From Capitulum mitella (lineage: Eukaryota > Arthropoda > Thecostraca > Pollicipedomorpha > Pollicipedidae): DNA of 64,000 bases. Under the pieces are notes generated by a model, which worked only from the letters and a program-made list of their open reading frames with translations, was not told where the DNA came from and did no database searches. Positions 25,573 to 38,185 of the stretch are shown here, in pieces. The DNA is taken from positions 23,997,398-24,061,397 of the forward strand of contig CP099841.1 in assembly GCA_030062745.1 (NCBI GenBank), written 5' to 3'. A program made the translations under genes and the position numbers. Within the stretch, counting starts at the first letter, position 1. The number at the start of each line of letters is the position of its first letter.

Positions 25573-28500
25573 GTGAGTGCCGGCCGCTCGCCGCCCCAGG
25601 GGAAGGGACGGCCGGATCTTGTGTCGCGGTCGGAACTGGCGTCCGATGGACGATGAACTCCCAGTTTCGCGATTCATTGATTTCTCATTCCATTGATTCC
25701 TTCCCCACGCAGCGACCAGCTGTCCGAGACGGGTACTTTGAGGGATGGTCCAGCTTAGATTGGCTTGTTGTGCCAAAATGCATGTGACATCAAAAGCCAG
25801 TCAGTGATGCAGTGAAACCAGTTGATTTCTCAGAGGAGGCTGGATGTGCACAGAGTGTGCAGTACGACGAGTCGTGATGTCATCACGATGCCTGCTCATT
25901 GGAGGGCTTCAGTTTCCCTGCAGTTGTCGCTCTTATGTGATTGATGGGTCGTGCACCATATCACAACGGCTACTTAAAGCTGAATCCTCCAGCAGGGCAT
26001 TGGTACAAATCAGACAACGATTGTCTGTCTTTGTCGTCGTTTCGATTTGTAACGATGAATCAGTCATGATCAAGGTGCATTGGCACGTAGTATAGGCACC
26101 AGAATGCATCCCTGTACAGCATCGGAAATTTCCTTTTGGCCAGGCTCAGTTTCCAAGTATTTCCGCGCACGATGTAAAAGTCAGAGTTTTCAGTCAGTTG
26201 GTGCCTCAGGATTGTGAGGTGTTGCTGAACATAGAATGCAGCCATCCCGTAATACCTCGTTTCTGCTTATGGACGATGAAACGCTTTCGAAACCAAGAGC
26301 AACGACTTTTGTGACTCACCGAAATCAGAACTGTGCCATTTTCTTCAGCCACAGTGACGGGCATTATGGAGCCATACACATATTATATAGATTGCGTTTT
26401 ACGGTGTACAGTGCCATCAAAGAATCTCAGAAGCTGCGATGGGCTGTAACTCACCAACACTCCATACATTTCCGCCAAGAAATGTGGGAAAATACCTTGA
26501 CTCGCCTGTAACGCGTGGCAACACGAAAGCTCGGCGTTATGCCGAACTAACGTTTTATCAACATAGCCAACTGGTGCTCTTCATTGCCTGGTGTTGGCAT
26601 ACGGCACTATTATGTATAGGTGGCGGTATTGGCGCCATGGTGCTGGACTGAGCGCAACCATACGAGGTTTTTTAGACGACGTTCATTAGAATGCGTTAGA
26701 CGTCAGTGAAAGACGTTAGTAAAAGGAAATTGATAACACACTTCCCGGAGGACTAGCGTGAATTGGGGGGGGGGGGAGGGTTACCACCCCACCTTTAAGC
26801 CTTCTGTGTGGATGTCACAAACAAGGTTTGGGGCTTTGTAAGTTTTTATTTAAATCATCTTGTCTTTTGTTGCTACCGCATTCTTGTTCAGTGAACGTGA
26901 TCCTACGTTTATTGTTTCTGGTCTTCTCTCGTAATTGTGTGACAAGGTGACCACAGGCTCAGCGTGCCCTCGCACTGGAATAGATCAGATATTGGTCATT
27001 CTTAACGTATGACATTCGACATAAGTAAACTTTTCGGGACCAGGTCCTGTTTGTTTTGAAGTGTAGATAATGACGAAAAGGACGCCGATAGTTGGGGCCT
27101 GGATAATGTTTTTGGTATCTGGACAGCGCCGTCCCTGGGGTCAGAACGCCGATACGCTGATCATAAGCGCGGTGTAGCGTGTTTTGGGACGGCTGTATAG
27201 TCTGCACCAACCGAATGTGTCGGTACATAACAGGTCCTGCAGTCACAGGCTGCAGTCGTGATTCTCATGGACCGGTTTCTGTCCTTAGGTCGACCGAGAC
27301 ATGAAAAACGGATTTTACTTCACGAGCTTTCGTGCTGTATGTGTTGAATGTAACATATGACTGGGAAACTAACTGAATGACCAATAACGGCACTAGCTTT
27401 GTCCTCCAACATGCGTCGGATCTTGTATGTAAGGGGGCTGCCATCGCGTTCTTTTGCTTTTCCTGCAGCAAACTGGAACGATTTATGATTTTATCGTAAG
27501 CTAATGTTCTTTTTCCCAACGTCTGATTGCTATCTGTTTTGAATAGTGAGTCGCCGCTGTGCTATTGTTTTGTAGTTGATGTAACGCGAGTTGCATTGAA
27601 GAATGTTCGTGTTTCAGCATGATCGATGATATTTCTCACGACGTGGACTCGGCTCAGGGTAGAATGGATACCACCATGGTCAAGATGGCCAAGGTCCTTC
27701 GGATCACAAATGGTAAGCAAATAGAATAACGCTCGCATGAAAGACTATTGATTACAGTCAGCTGTGTTCTCGTCGATGACCAGTTTCATGCTTTATGATC
27801 GTGTGTGGTCGTTTTCTGTTTGCAGTTTTCTGGCCATGTTTCTCATGTTATTACACTGATGGCATAGCAGCCATAATCTGACGACATCACGCATCACGCT
27901 TTTTATATTTTTTTTCTTTTTTTGTCGATTCAAATGACAATCGATAGCGTCGAGCCGTGCGGTCTTTTGACACATGCAATACTTACTTTGGAGCCACTGA
28001 TGACGTCATAGGTCAAGTCGAACACCCAAAAGTGACCATTTCTCCAGAACTGCGTAGCCGCAATGAAAAGCAGACTAAAGTTTGCATTGCAGTGTGTCTC
28101 TGGTAGTTTGGTCTTATGTTCTGAGTGCCACCTGTTCCAGGGTCCTCATAGGTCACACCTGCAGGCAAGGCCAGATTTGACGTCCATGATAGCGGATCGT
28201 ACAATACGTGCGTTCTGGCCTATTGAACACGGGGATTTTCAAAAAGACACATTCAAGGAGCTTTGGGCATATCTCAGCCCGTCAAATAGTCCCAGTTGCC
28301 GTGCATTTGCAGTGTTGCAACATTTGGTAGTTTCAAACTCGAAAATCGCGAGCACGCCAGTGAACTCTGTCTATCACGTGTGCATGACCCCGCAAGTCAG
28401 TTTGGATCATGTTTCGCATTTCCACGGAATGCTGCACATCGTTGCAAGGACCAGTATCTTTACATGGGTCATCCATAGTGTGAAACGGAGTCCACCAGTT

Positions 28501-30244
28501 TACTCGTGACGCTGTAGTATGCACAAAACCACCGAAGGTTACACGACAAAAAAAATGGTGCATTATCGCGAGAAACCATGGTGTAAGTTGAATGTGCAAA
28601 ATGTTGGAAGAAAATTCGATAATCCAGCTATACCCAAAAACGAGTTTATTCAGTTTCCTTTGTGAAATGGTTTCTCACTGGACGCGGATAATTCATATTT
28701 AACTTAGGATGACTTCGCATGAAATCAGTGGTGGTCTTTATTGAGCTTTCAGGTCCTGTTGATATGCAAAGCAAGCAACAGCCTCCATGCATTATAATAC
28801 CGCCAACCATTCGGCGGCGAAATATAAATGAACGTCGAATCGCAAAACATTGTTGTGTTTGTGGCGACATTAAGACATGGCCTAAGATGACCTCACTTCC
28901 AGATTTTCCTTATGTGCAAAAGTAATGTAAGAAAAGATGCCGGAGGTTTCAGGGTACCGCATGCATTTGTTTAGAAGATATCTAAGAAATACGCAGGGGA
29001 GGGGAAGGGGGCTTTTAATGCGTCAGTGGCGGGTTAAGAAAGAACTTCGTTGACAACGTTTCTCGGACCTCCATTGTGTTCAGAGATTGTTTTCAGAGAT
29101 GCATGATGTCTGTGGGGAGATGCATTGAATGCGTAGTTCCCAACAGTCGATGTGATGCGATGGTGGCCTGAGTTTTTATTTTACCTGTGCATGTGAGAGC
29201 TACGACATTAAGCCTCTTTGTCAGTCGTTGTTTTATCATGTATGAAAACTAATGCCCGAACGGCACGTCATGAGCCCATTTGTTTCATTTACGACGCTCA
29301 GAATGATGAATGTGGCGCGTATGTCTTTTTGCAGATGGTAAATGGCCTTGATACAAACAATTTAAGACCTGTTATAATGTTAGACAAAATAATTAGACAG
29401 ACGTCATAAAGAGGCCTTCGTGGTAGGGAATAAAGTCGGTTTGCCCTACCGTTGGATTCATTTCGTTTTCTTTTCAAGTTCCACGTCCGAGAAGAGCTGT
29501 TCTCAAATGTCCGATGTCGGTGTTTCGTCCTGTCACCGTGCTGGTGGTTGATTGCGCCAACATTAGTGACTGCCTAACAGTTCTTTAGATTTGATTGGCT
29601 ATCCGATCGACTTGGGACTCATTCAGACGGCTGGCATGAAAAAGAGCGGGAGATTGGTCATGTAGAGAACTCCGGCTAAATGAGATGTCTCGCGTGATAG
29701 TTAATTCAGGCGTCGTATCGGCCCTTTGTCTGATCGTGACAAAGCAGACTTACTATGAATTGCCTTAAAACTAGCCGTGGGTATTAGCTGTCTGACGCTC
29801 CCAATTACCTCGTGTTTCACAGTCATGTTAAGTAACTAGTTGTCGTGATTTCATGGATAACTGCTCGTAAAACATGTGCATGTGATTTAGCGGGCCCCTT
29901 GTTAATTGAACCAGTCGACATGACAGCATGATTCTTGTGGGTTTTCTTTTAGTCTTGATGACGTGATGAGTGTGAAAAACCATGGGGTACCGCATTTTTT
30001 ATGTTAGGTGGCATTGTTATTTTGATTTCGAGAAGACAATCAAGATTGCTGACCTGCGCTCTTAGCTTTTCGTACTTTGCTACCGGAGAGTTTGTTCACG
30101 AAATCGGCGAACATTTTCTTCCACTATCCCGCCGAATGGTAACCGCATTCGTTTCATGTCATTGCAGACCGTCGCCAGTGGATTGCGATAGCCGTGTTGT
30201 CGGGAATACTCTTCATCGTCATCCTGCTGTTCTTCGTGCTATGA
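25385..30244 (+). CDS. Stx6: Syntaxin-6 (Qc-SNARE), last three coding exons; 5' part not in view
   Basis: Three exons, 25385-25572, 27618-27712 and 30168-30244, join in phase into the last 119 residues and a TGA stop. Syntaxin-6 is a tail-anchored SNARE of the trans-Golgi and early endosomes that supplies the Qc helix for retrograde and endosomal fusion. The C-terminal SNARE motif contains the segment RNMSRQIGAEVDEQAVMIDD, whose Gln after Asp-Glu is the expected zero-layer residue, then the family's KMAKVLRITNDRRQW junction and a hydrophobic anchor ending FFVL at the stop. The stretch before the helix (ETESD, six Gly) is lineage-specific. The N-terminal Habc-like domain of about 110 residues, with its conserved EWDLEDL-type segment, was not found between base 1 and 25384, so it lies upstream or the gene is incomplete. 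Family assignment is very sure. Confidence 0.95.
27618..27712 (+). CDS. Stx6: Syntaxin-6 exon B: second half of SNARE helix
   Basis: The acceptor is TGTTTCAG; the first base completes Val, followed by MIDDISHDVDSAQGRMD and the KMAKVLRITN end of the helix. The donor is GTAAGC after AAATG. The intron before it (25573-27617) holds a 12-base G run at 26765-26776 and no recognisable gene. Confidence 0.95.
27922..29037 (+). mobile_element. Interspersed repeat element, copy 2 (in the last syntaxin-6 intron)
   Basis: This is the second copy of the element at 12068-13185, same orientation, roughly the same length. Shared landmarks include GATGACGTCATAGGTCA (28002), GTGACCATTT (28031), TCTCACTGG (28673), GAACGTCGAATCGCAAAACAT (28829) and the G-rich end near 29000. 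It has no convincing coding frame; a 148-codon open frame at 28063-28509 is not kept in copy 1. The divergence between copies suggests old insertions. Confidence 0.7.
30168..30244 (+). CDS. Stx6: Syntaxin-6 exon C: membrane anchor and stop
   Basis: The acceptor is ATGTCATTGCAG. The exon reads DRRQWIAIAVLSGILF and a further hydrophobic run to FFVL, then TGA at 30242-30244. This is the tail anchor, with almost no residues on the lumenal side, as in other syntaxin-6 proteins. Confidence 0.96.
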
Positions 30245-32504
30245 CGGACCGCTCTGTGTAGCTGCTGCTGCCGGGCGGCTGCTGCTGTGATACCTGCGAC
30301 TGCGGAACGTGAGGCCCCCCCCCCCCCTGGGAGCGTGCGGGCGGGCCGCCGACCGCCGGGAGCGTGACTCGGGTGTCCCCTCTAGTCACTAGAGAGGCTG
30401 CGCGCTATGTGCGAACCTCTGGCCGTCTCGTCGGCCGCTGCGGTGTCCTCGGCTTGTTCGCGTCCGTTACGAAGCTGTTCCGCGTCACAACGAGGACCAT
30501 TACTGCGGTTGTTTGAACGGGCAATAGGTAGTCGGCGTTTCTGACGGAACTTGGGCGGCCAAACCGGGAGACGGGCCGGCGCGTCGTCCCGAGCGTCGCC
30601 GTCGGTGGTCGATGCGCTCTCGCCTCGGCGGGCGCCGTGCGGGGGCTACCTCATTTCCCGGCGCCGGGCACGGGTCCTCGAGCGGGTCACGTGACGGCCG
30701 GTCTGTGTTGCCTCATGTGTCGCTGCGCGCGCTCGCGGTGCCGGGCAAATTTAGGGTGGGACCACGGAGTGCAATGGAGGCAGCAGGCGAACTGGAGGGC
30801 TGCCCAAGTCTACGGGCTTTGTTTGAGAGTCACATGTTCATATGAATGGTATACCACTACGTGTTAAACGTGCGTCCATATGTTACCATAGTGATCTGCG
30901 GGCGTTGGCAGTGATTTTTGTCGCAACGAGATTTTTTTTACTCAGGTTGCTCGGCGGCATTGAGTTCCATTTATTATTTTTTGCCATTCTTCCGGCGGCT
31001 GATCAGCGGAGCTAACGTGCGAAAGACGCGTTTCGCAAATGGATAGTGTTCGTTAAACCAGCTTCAAATCGTCGTTTCAAACTGTTTAGTTTTTTTTGTT
31101 GTATTGCATCGCGCTGAAACCGTACCCTGTTTGGCAACACTTTATTTGTTAATTGTGCCATTTTCATAATTGTGGTTGGGATATGTGGTTTCTGTGTCTT
31201 TGCCATTTATTGATCGCCTTGGTTTTTCAGCACACATATACCTTACAGAGTATCACCAGCCTGCATCGCCTGACCGTGAAGTCAGAGTAATACATGCTTG
31301 CAACGCCATTGTTTGCTTGTGGTGCACCGCCCCGAAATGTAGAGGCATTAACCTTAAAAGGCAAATCATTTGATTACTACATCTGCGGGCCTTTGATTAG
31401 CTCCGTAATAGCTTCCGTTGTTAGCTTCCTTTGATAGCTCCGGAAATCTGACGCGGGAAGCAAAAACGTTCCTCACTGTCTGACCGTTTTCTTCCCGTCA
31501 ACCTAGCCGAAATATCAAAGGCTCAAATTGCCTCGGACAAACAGCTTCGACGTCAGGCGGAACGGCGTAACAGGGCGTCGGGTGTCTCGGGTGGACACCG
31601 ACCGCTGCACGCAAGAATCTCATGCATGACAGGGCACTTCGAGAAGTAACTAGCACTGCAGCATCGCGTGCGGAGAGCGCCTGGAGTAATGGACACCATG
31701 TGTCCGCCCTAATTACAGGATTGCGTCACGCTCCTGACGGCCGAAGGGACAAATTATTAATGACAACCTGACACCAGGCCGTCTCCGCTGTATACACACT
31801 CTGGTGCTGCTCCGCATTTCCCTGTGTTGAGCATGGTCTGAGCAGTAACACGACGATGCAGGAGTATCAGGAATGGTAGTTTGTGGCCACGCGTCTGTTG
31901 GTCATCAACCGTCATGAGCTCGATGGTACAGCCTGTTATTTCGTACACTTTGCCGAGGTGTCTGTTGAGGAAGTTCTCTGCGTTCCGCCTGCTCCGTAAA
32001 AGTTCCGCATGGGCTCGCTATATTTGTGAAGTCACTTTATGAAAAGTAGACTTTACCAAGCTGAAAAAGTGAGGAATGTTCCACTCTGCTGTCTACAGTT
32101 TCAGTTTGACTCAGTCACCGTTGTGAATAATTTTTTGTTGTAATGAAGGAGACATTTCCTTGCAGTCACGATCATACCATATTTCATGCGGCCAAGCATG
32201 TTGGAAAGCTGCGTATTAGCACCAAACGGAGCCGATGGTCTTGTTGCTTATACCACGCGTGACCTGCCTGTCCCCATTTGTCTTAAAAACGCAGTTTAAA
32301 ATGCTGTAATTGGCCATTGTCCGACTTATTCATTGTTCTTTTGTGTCGGATCGTCCACAATTGACCAGGTATTTCACGTGATCAGGTCTCACCGGTCTGA
32401 GAACTGGTCCGACAGTTTCGGGACGTTTGGATGGCGTCTTTTTGCCGGGATAACTATCGCTCACGGCGCTGAGGGGAGCGGGTAGCTATCCGCCCGGCCT
32501 CTTT

Positions 32505-32561
32505 CCGACATCGACATCCGATGTCGGATGTCGGATCCGACACCGACATCCGACATCGACC
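32505..32561. repeat. Palindromic cluster of CCGACATC / GATGTCGG words
   Basis: Within 57 bases the word CGACATC and its complement GATGTCG alternate several times: CCGACATCGACATCCGATGT, then CGGATGTCGGATCCGACACC, then GACATCCGACATCGA. The block can fold into a strong hairpin with a GGATCC centre near the middle. Function unknown. Confidence 0.85.
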
Positions 32562-32716
32562 GGTTCTGAGGCGTCCGAGTCGAAGGGAGACATCTGCATT
32601 TTGGTGCCAGCAGCAGCGTACTTGTGGCGGAAATTCCGTCGTCAGATGTGGCCATCTGAGAGCGGCGGTGGCTAGGTTGTCCCCATAGTGCAGTATTTCA
32701 GAAATCGTGCTGGAGG

Positions 32717-32722
32717 AATAAA
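32717..32722 (+). terminator. Stx6: AATAAA, possible polyadenylation signal for syntaxin-6
   Basis: This is the first AATAAA I find downstream of the stop codon, about 2.5 kb away. A long 3' untranslated region is possible, but a nearer variant signal may be the one used. Confidence 0.2.
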
Positions 32723-34478
32723 ATGCGTTTGTAAATCCACGGTTGCTATATCAGAGGTCCTCACCATATTAATTGACTACGTATAATAAGAAAGATTAGC
32801 ATGCATATACATTCATGTGGTTGGGAATTTTTCCCCAAAATCGGGTGTGTATTAAATGTTCAAAGAATGCTCTTAATAACTGTCTGCAATGGTACATGCG
32901 ATTTCACGTAAAAGAGTAAGGTTGTTAAAAAGGTTTCTTCGACTGGCGCCTGTTCGGCGCCAATCGCCAAATTAAGCTTCGACCAAGGTCCATGCACTGC
33001 TGCACTTACACGGCTCGGCCATCGTTGAGGACTGGTGACTTGGTTGACATGACCGGAAAGAAAAGACGAGCTGTGAAAAGCCCTTCTTTGTAGCCGACCC
33101 TCACAGTCGTAATGCGAAGGTATCATTATATGGGAAGGAAGATTTTTGATGGCAATGTGTTTGAACCCTCACAAGGTTCCGAACATCCGTATTATCAAAA
33201 ATTCAAGTAAAAGGCAAGAACAAAGGGGCACTGACATCAAGCCCATCGCATGATATGGCAGATCGTAATTTTTCAGATACCCCATCGCGGCACAAAGAAA
33301 CACGACACGAGTGCAATCGCGATGTCATGCAAAGCGCAGATCACCGATACATCCGTGCTCGGGTTCCACGATAATTCTTGCGGACGCGACTTTTTGTTCC
33401 GGCCACTATCAGACCAGGCCATCGTTTAGCATGCCCGGCGGGTCAGCTCGTCGGAATCCGTGCCGCGGGCTCCCGACACTCCCCCTACAAGCTCGCTGGT
33501 GTTGGCACCGTCTGGCGGCGCGTCTCGGGGGGATTGGGTTTGTCGTTTAGAACTCTTTCTACCGCTCCGAGCCATTTCAGAGCCACGGGACGACGGAGAA
33601 AGGGAAAATGTGAGCCATTACTGCAGTTAGTCGAGCTTTAACCACACCTCGCCGAACAAACACCGGCGGATCTCGTCGGATCATGGCTCCGGACAGCCAC
33701 AGCCCGCTCAGGAAGCCCGCCGGGCCGACGTCGAGCGGTCGGTGGTTGACCGAAGTCAGGTTCCGGGAACGCCAGGCAAACCAGGCTGCGGGACCGGGCA
33801 GCACGAGCACGTGACTTCCATGCCGTTAGGAGACGCCGTACATTGGTGGACACAGCTCCGTCATGACGACCGACCGCCGGACAGGAAACGGGCCAGTGCC
33901 CGCAACCCGAGGCGACGCCGGTGCAAAGCTCCTCAACATTGATCACGGTCCCCACTTGTCACATCCGCTATCTCGGTACCGTGATCAGAGATGTTGACGG
34001 TGGTGATGTATGCGGTTAGCAATGTCTCCCCTCTGTCAACTGTTGATCCGTGCCATAGCTTTCTCGCAGGGCATGCAATCTACGTGCAGGGCCAACGGTC
34101 GAGCACAACCATTTTCGTACGGAGCTAGACTCATTCTTTAGTCCAGGGAAACGAAACCAAGACAATGTGCCGATCTACACTCGTTAGGCAAGCACCTGAC
34201 GGGAAATCAAACCACTTACCTACATTCCCTCAATCAACATACGGCAATTAAAGCGACTTAAACGAAGGCACCTCGGGAATTCTCACGCGAATTCAACACC
34301 ACATGCGGCGCACCGAGGCTGAAATGAATGCCGACGGTCATGCCATGCTCCACTTTATCAATTTTCCACCTTAACACACAGCTGGCGTTAATGTGACCAG
34401 ATCTCCAGGTAGAAATGCTTGGATTGCTTCGCCGTCTCCGCAGCCCCGCACAAAGAGTCGTCTGGTCGCACGCCAAGA

Positions 34479-34766
34479 TGACGTCACTCTGACGGAAGCG
34501 TCGCCGTGGACCGCGCTCCAGGCTTCCGGCTTCCGGCGGCACCTGCCCGGCCCCTTCCAGGGCTCCCGCACCCGGCGACGGCTGGTTGTGACGTCACAGG
34601 GATCGTGACGTCACCAGCCAGCTGACTCAGTCAGCGGCCGCCGCCGCCGCCGGCCGGCCGCCGCCGCTGACAGTTCGGTGTTCGGCGCCTCCGTGGAAGG
34701 GTGCAGCGGTCAGTGATAACGCAGCAGTCTACGCGGGGAAGACGAAACCGGACAGTCGTCGTCCAG
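34479..34766 (+). promoter_or_regulatory. Possible integrin promoter and 5' non-coding exon
   Basis: TGACGTCA (CRE/ATF type) occurs at 34479, 34589 and 34606, and TGACTCA (AP-1 type) at 34623, all within 150 bases and directly before a GCC-repeat block (34637-34672). Downstream the text is GC-rich and ends in CCAG followed by GTAGGA at 34767, a fair donor. The acceptor at 38937, upstream of the integrin ATG, could pair with it. That this is the integrin start is inference; no TATA box is seen. Confidence 0.3.
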
Positions 34767-37700
34767 GTAGGAGCTCCGGTTGGCGACTGCCCTAATCACG
34801 GCCACCTGGATTTAATTACATTGTTGTGTGGCTGTTTACACAAGTAGGACAAAAATTAATGAATTTGGAAACGCCCTAATCGACAGATTCGTTTGATGAC
34901 CGCCAATTGCTACAATGCCTCGCCCTTGTTATTGGCTTGTTCTACAGCCATTAATTTACCGCCGCGGCGTCTGCAGTGATCTCACCGCACCATCAACCGG
35001 TTGCCCAGGCGGCAGATCATCAATTAAGAGCACTTCCAGAGCGGCGGCCTGTTTGGTCGCGAGGTCAGCCGAGCGCGACCTTCGGCGGCGCTCCTCGATC
35101 CGAGGCGACTCATCGCCGTCCGGCGTTTCCGCGACCAGCGTCCGAGGCGGCCGTGAGTCCCGCGTGCGGCGTGCGGCGCCGGTCTGCGGGCGCCGGCACG
35201 AGCCGCGGTCGGCCCAGGAAAACCAGAGCCGGCACCGGCCCGGCGCGACGGCCCCCCGCCGAGGCGGCGCGCGCCGGTCCCGGCCGACCGCACGTCCCGT
35301 CCCCGCGACGTCTGCCGTCCGATGCTCCCAGACGGCTGGCGGGGCCCGCCCCTGTCGAGTGGCGTCGGAACGCGCCAAAGCCGCGACGGGGGTTCATCGC
35401 GTGTCGGTGAGGTGGTGAACTCCCGGTGCAGGGTAAAACGCGGGGATCTCCGCGCGAGATCTCCGCCAACGGGAGTTCTCTGGTCGCTGGACGCTCTCCG
35501 CAGTCCCGGCGTGGCGGCGGCGCCAGTCCTGGCTGCCGCGGTCGCTCGCCGCGCCGGCCGCGCCGCCGCCGAGCGTCCATGGCGGAAATCGGCTCGGTCT
35601 GGCCCGGCAGCGGCGGCTGCGCATCCTGCAAACCGGTTTGCCGAGTGACGTCGCCGGCCGGGCGGCGCGGTCAGAGCCAGCGCGTCCCTCGTCCGGCGCC
35701 GCGGCCGCCCAACTGGCGCCCGTCCTCCGTCAGTTCGGCGTCTGAACTGATGTGCGGTCGGCGCCTGTCCGCGATTTGAACTGGCGCGGCCAGCTCCAGC
35801 CCCAAGTTATGGTCACCGCACGGCAAATGCGAGCCTGTTCTGCACATTGAAGCCGTGCTGTTTCTGGTCTGCGCTCTGAACTGAGACGAGGTTGCTGCAG
35901 GTTTGAACGCCGACTGGCGCACGCCCCGCCAACGTGGTCCTGCTCACCTTTGGTCCTGGTCTGAGCTCGACCCGCCGCTGTTCCAGCCCCTCTGTCGTGG
36001 AGAACTGACCTCGATCTGACCTCGCCGGAGGCGAGGGGCGTCCGGACCAGCGCCAAATCTTCCGGCCGGGGCGCGAGCCGAGCATTAATTCCCGTCACGC
36101 GGACAGTTTTGCGTCTGGTTTTGACGTAGTGCTGCTGGTAGATTCTGATAGGCGGTCCGCGGGGAAGCTGCCTCAAGCTCCCGTTCTGCACGATAGGCTG
36201 CACATATCTAAGGTTTTCATCCGGCTACTTCGCCTTCAGGAACGTGTTCAGAACAAGTGAAATCTTACAGAGTTACCTCCTCTGTGGTCTAGTAATGTTT
36301 AGATACCAGAGAATTTTTCTGAGATTGCCAACACTTTTCGATCGGATTCGGTAACTGTTGAGCGCAGCAGAAACTCCGTGAGGATCTCCAGGCCCATTCA
36401 GTACAAATGTGAGCGTCTGTCGGGGCCGGTTCGGTCTCGGTGTCTCCGTTTCTGACGTCTCGGTGTCTCTGTCTCTCGCGTGACCACCCTCGGGGACGGC
36501 TCCGTCTTGCTGTCTCCGTCTCCGACGTGACCGCCTGCGGAGGCGGGCCAGTCTCGGTGTCCGGCGCGGCCACCTCCCGGTCGGCCGGGAACAGCCTGGG
36601 GCCGCCGCAGACGGCCCCGTTCCCCGGCTGCAGTCCGAGTTCCCAGGCGGCGTCCGCCGCCGGTCCGTCACGTCGACGGCCGGAACAGCGGCAGCGTCGC
36701 CGCCGACGGCCGGCCAGTTGACCTCGTTACCGGCGATTCCGGGCCGCGGCCCAGCCAGGCTGCGTCCCTGCCGCCGCGTGCAGATCAAGATTCATGAGCC
36801 TGGTTTACTGTGAACGGTAACGGTCCAGTGTCGACCCGCTGTCTGCCGCAGATGATCACGAGGTTTCTCCAGTTGATTCCAGCTTTTCGGGGCTATTTCC
36901 ATTTCCAGACACTGTTATTGGCCCAGGCACTCTTCCACAGGCCTATTTGCTTCAGAAGACTGAAAGACGAGACAATCACTCTACATTATCATTAATGTCA
37001 GGACCGCTCCATGGACATCTCTGACTAGCTCTGCGGACACGGGTGACTAAATGACGTTATTATCCCAGCCAACAATCTGAGATCAGCGGGCTGCCGGATC
37101 CGGCACCCTGCGAGCCCGCGGCTCGATCCTCGGCCGGCCCAGCTCTGACGAGATGAGCGCCATATTTGGCACCGGCAGGGGCGCGGCGGCAGCGGCGGCC
37201 ATCAGCCTAAACGCCGCGGCCGCCGGGGGCCGCCGGCCGCGCCGCCGGCTGCCACTCAGACGGCCGGCCGGCAGAGCGGCCGGGCCTGCAGCTCGCTGCG
37301 TCGTTAACGTGCCGCCGCCGGCCGCTCCAGATGAGTCCGTGCCGCCGGCGACACGCGCCGTAGCTCACGAGGCGGCCAGCTCGCGCGGGACACGCCGCCG
37401 CCGCCGCCGCCGCCTCAGCCGGTGTCGCTCGCCGGGCGGCCGCGCCGCAGCCGGCGCCGCCGAGTTCGTGGTAGCGGCCTGGGTCGTTACTGGCCGACCT
37501 CACACACCGTACACGCCGTTACGGCCGCGCTGCTACACACTCACTCGCGCCCGGCCACCGTTTCGGGGTTCATACGAGCGCGCACCGCCCCGCAGGGTGA
37601 AAGGTCTGCGGTCCGGAAACTGTCCCGCTGAAGTGCGGCTGATGGTCTGAATTGATTCGGATGGCGCGTCGTGGCTGCTAGCTTCTTAACGGCGTCGTGC

Positions 37701-38133
37701 AAGAGGGCATTGTATCTCACTTTTATGTGGGCGTTAATTGCTCTGGATGGGTTCTTGCCTATGTAATGTGATGGCGAATTACTACGTTCTGCATCGTGCA
37801 CGCTACCAGAGGTGGGCTTTCCTGAAATAGATTCAGGTTAGCCAGACACGTTCCATCGCTGGATACACCCCCCTGTCATTAGAACTAGTTGTGCACTCAC
37901 TGGAAGGTCAGTCCCAGAAATTCTTTTCCAATGTGTGTTCATGCTGACGCATGGTGCTTGGCACGACAATAATGAAAACTTTGGCGGCACGTTATTTTTC
38001 AGAGGATGGAACTGGCATTCTTCTGTGGAAGAGATGTAGCAGATCCTTTTAGGTTAGCGCCATTATTTGAAGGGCTTTCGATTCGATTTTGGTGCAGTCA
38101 GAAAAAAACGAAGGCCATGGTATGTGGGCACTC

Positions 38134-38185
<52 letters not shown>

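Larger units (their letters stand above)
30245..34478. other. Syntaxin-6 3' flank and intergenic stretch, no other gene seen
   Basis: The 3' untranslated region starts with CTG/CGG-rich text and a run of 13 C (30315-30327). A GC-rich patch follows to 30830, then AT-rich DNA. I see no other recognisable exon. Open frames at 33310-33960 are GC-rich noise. An inverted-repeat cluster lies at 32505-32561. Confidence 0.5.
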
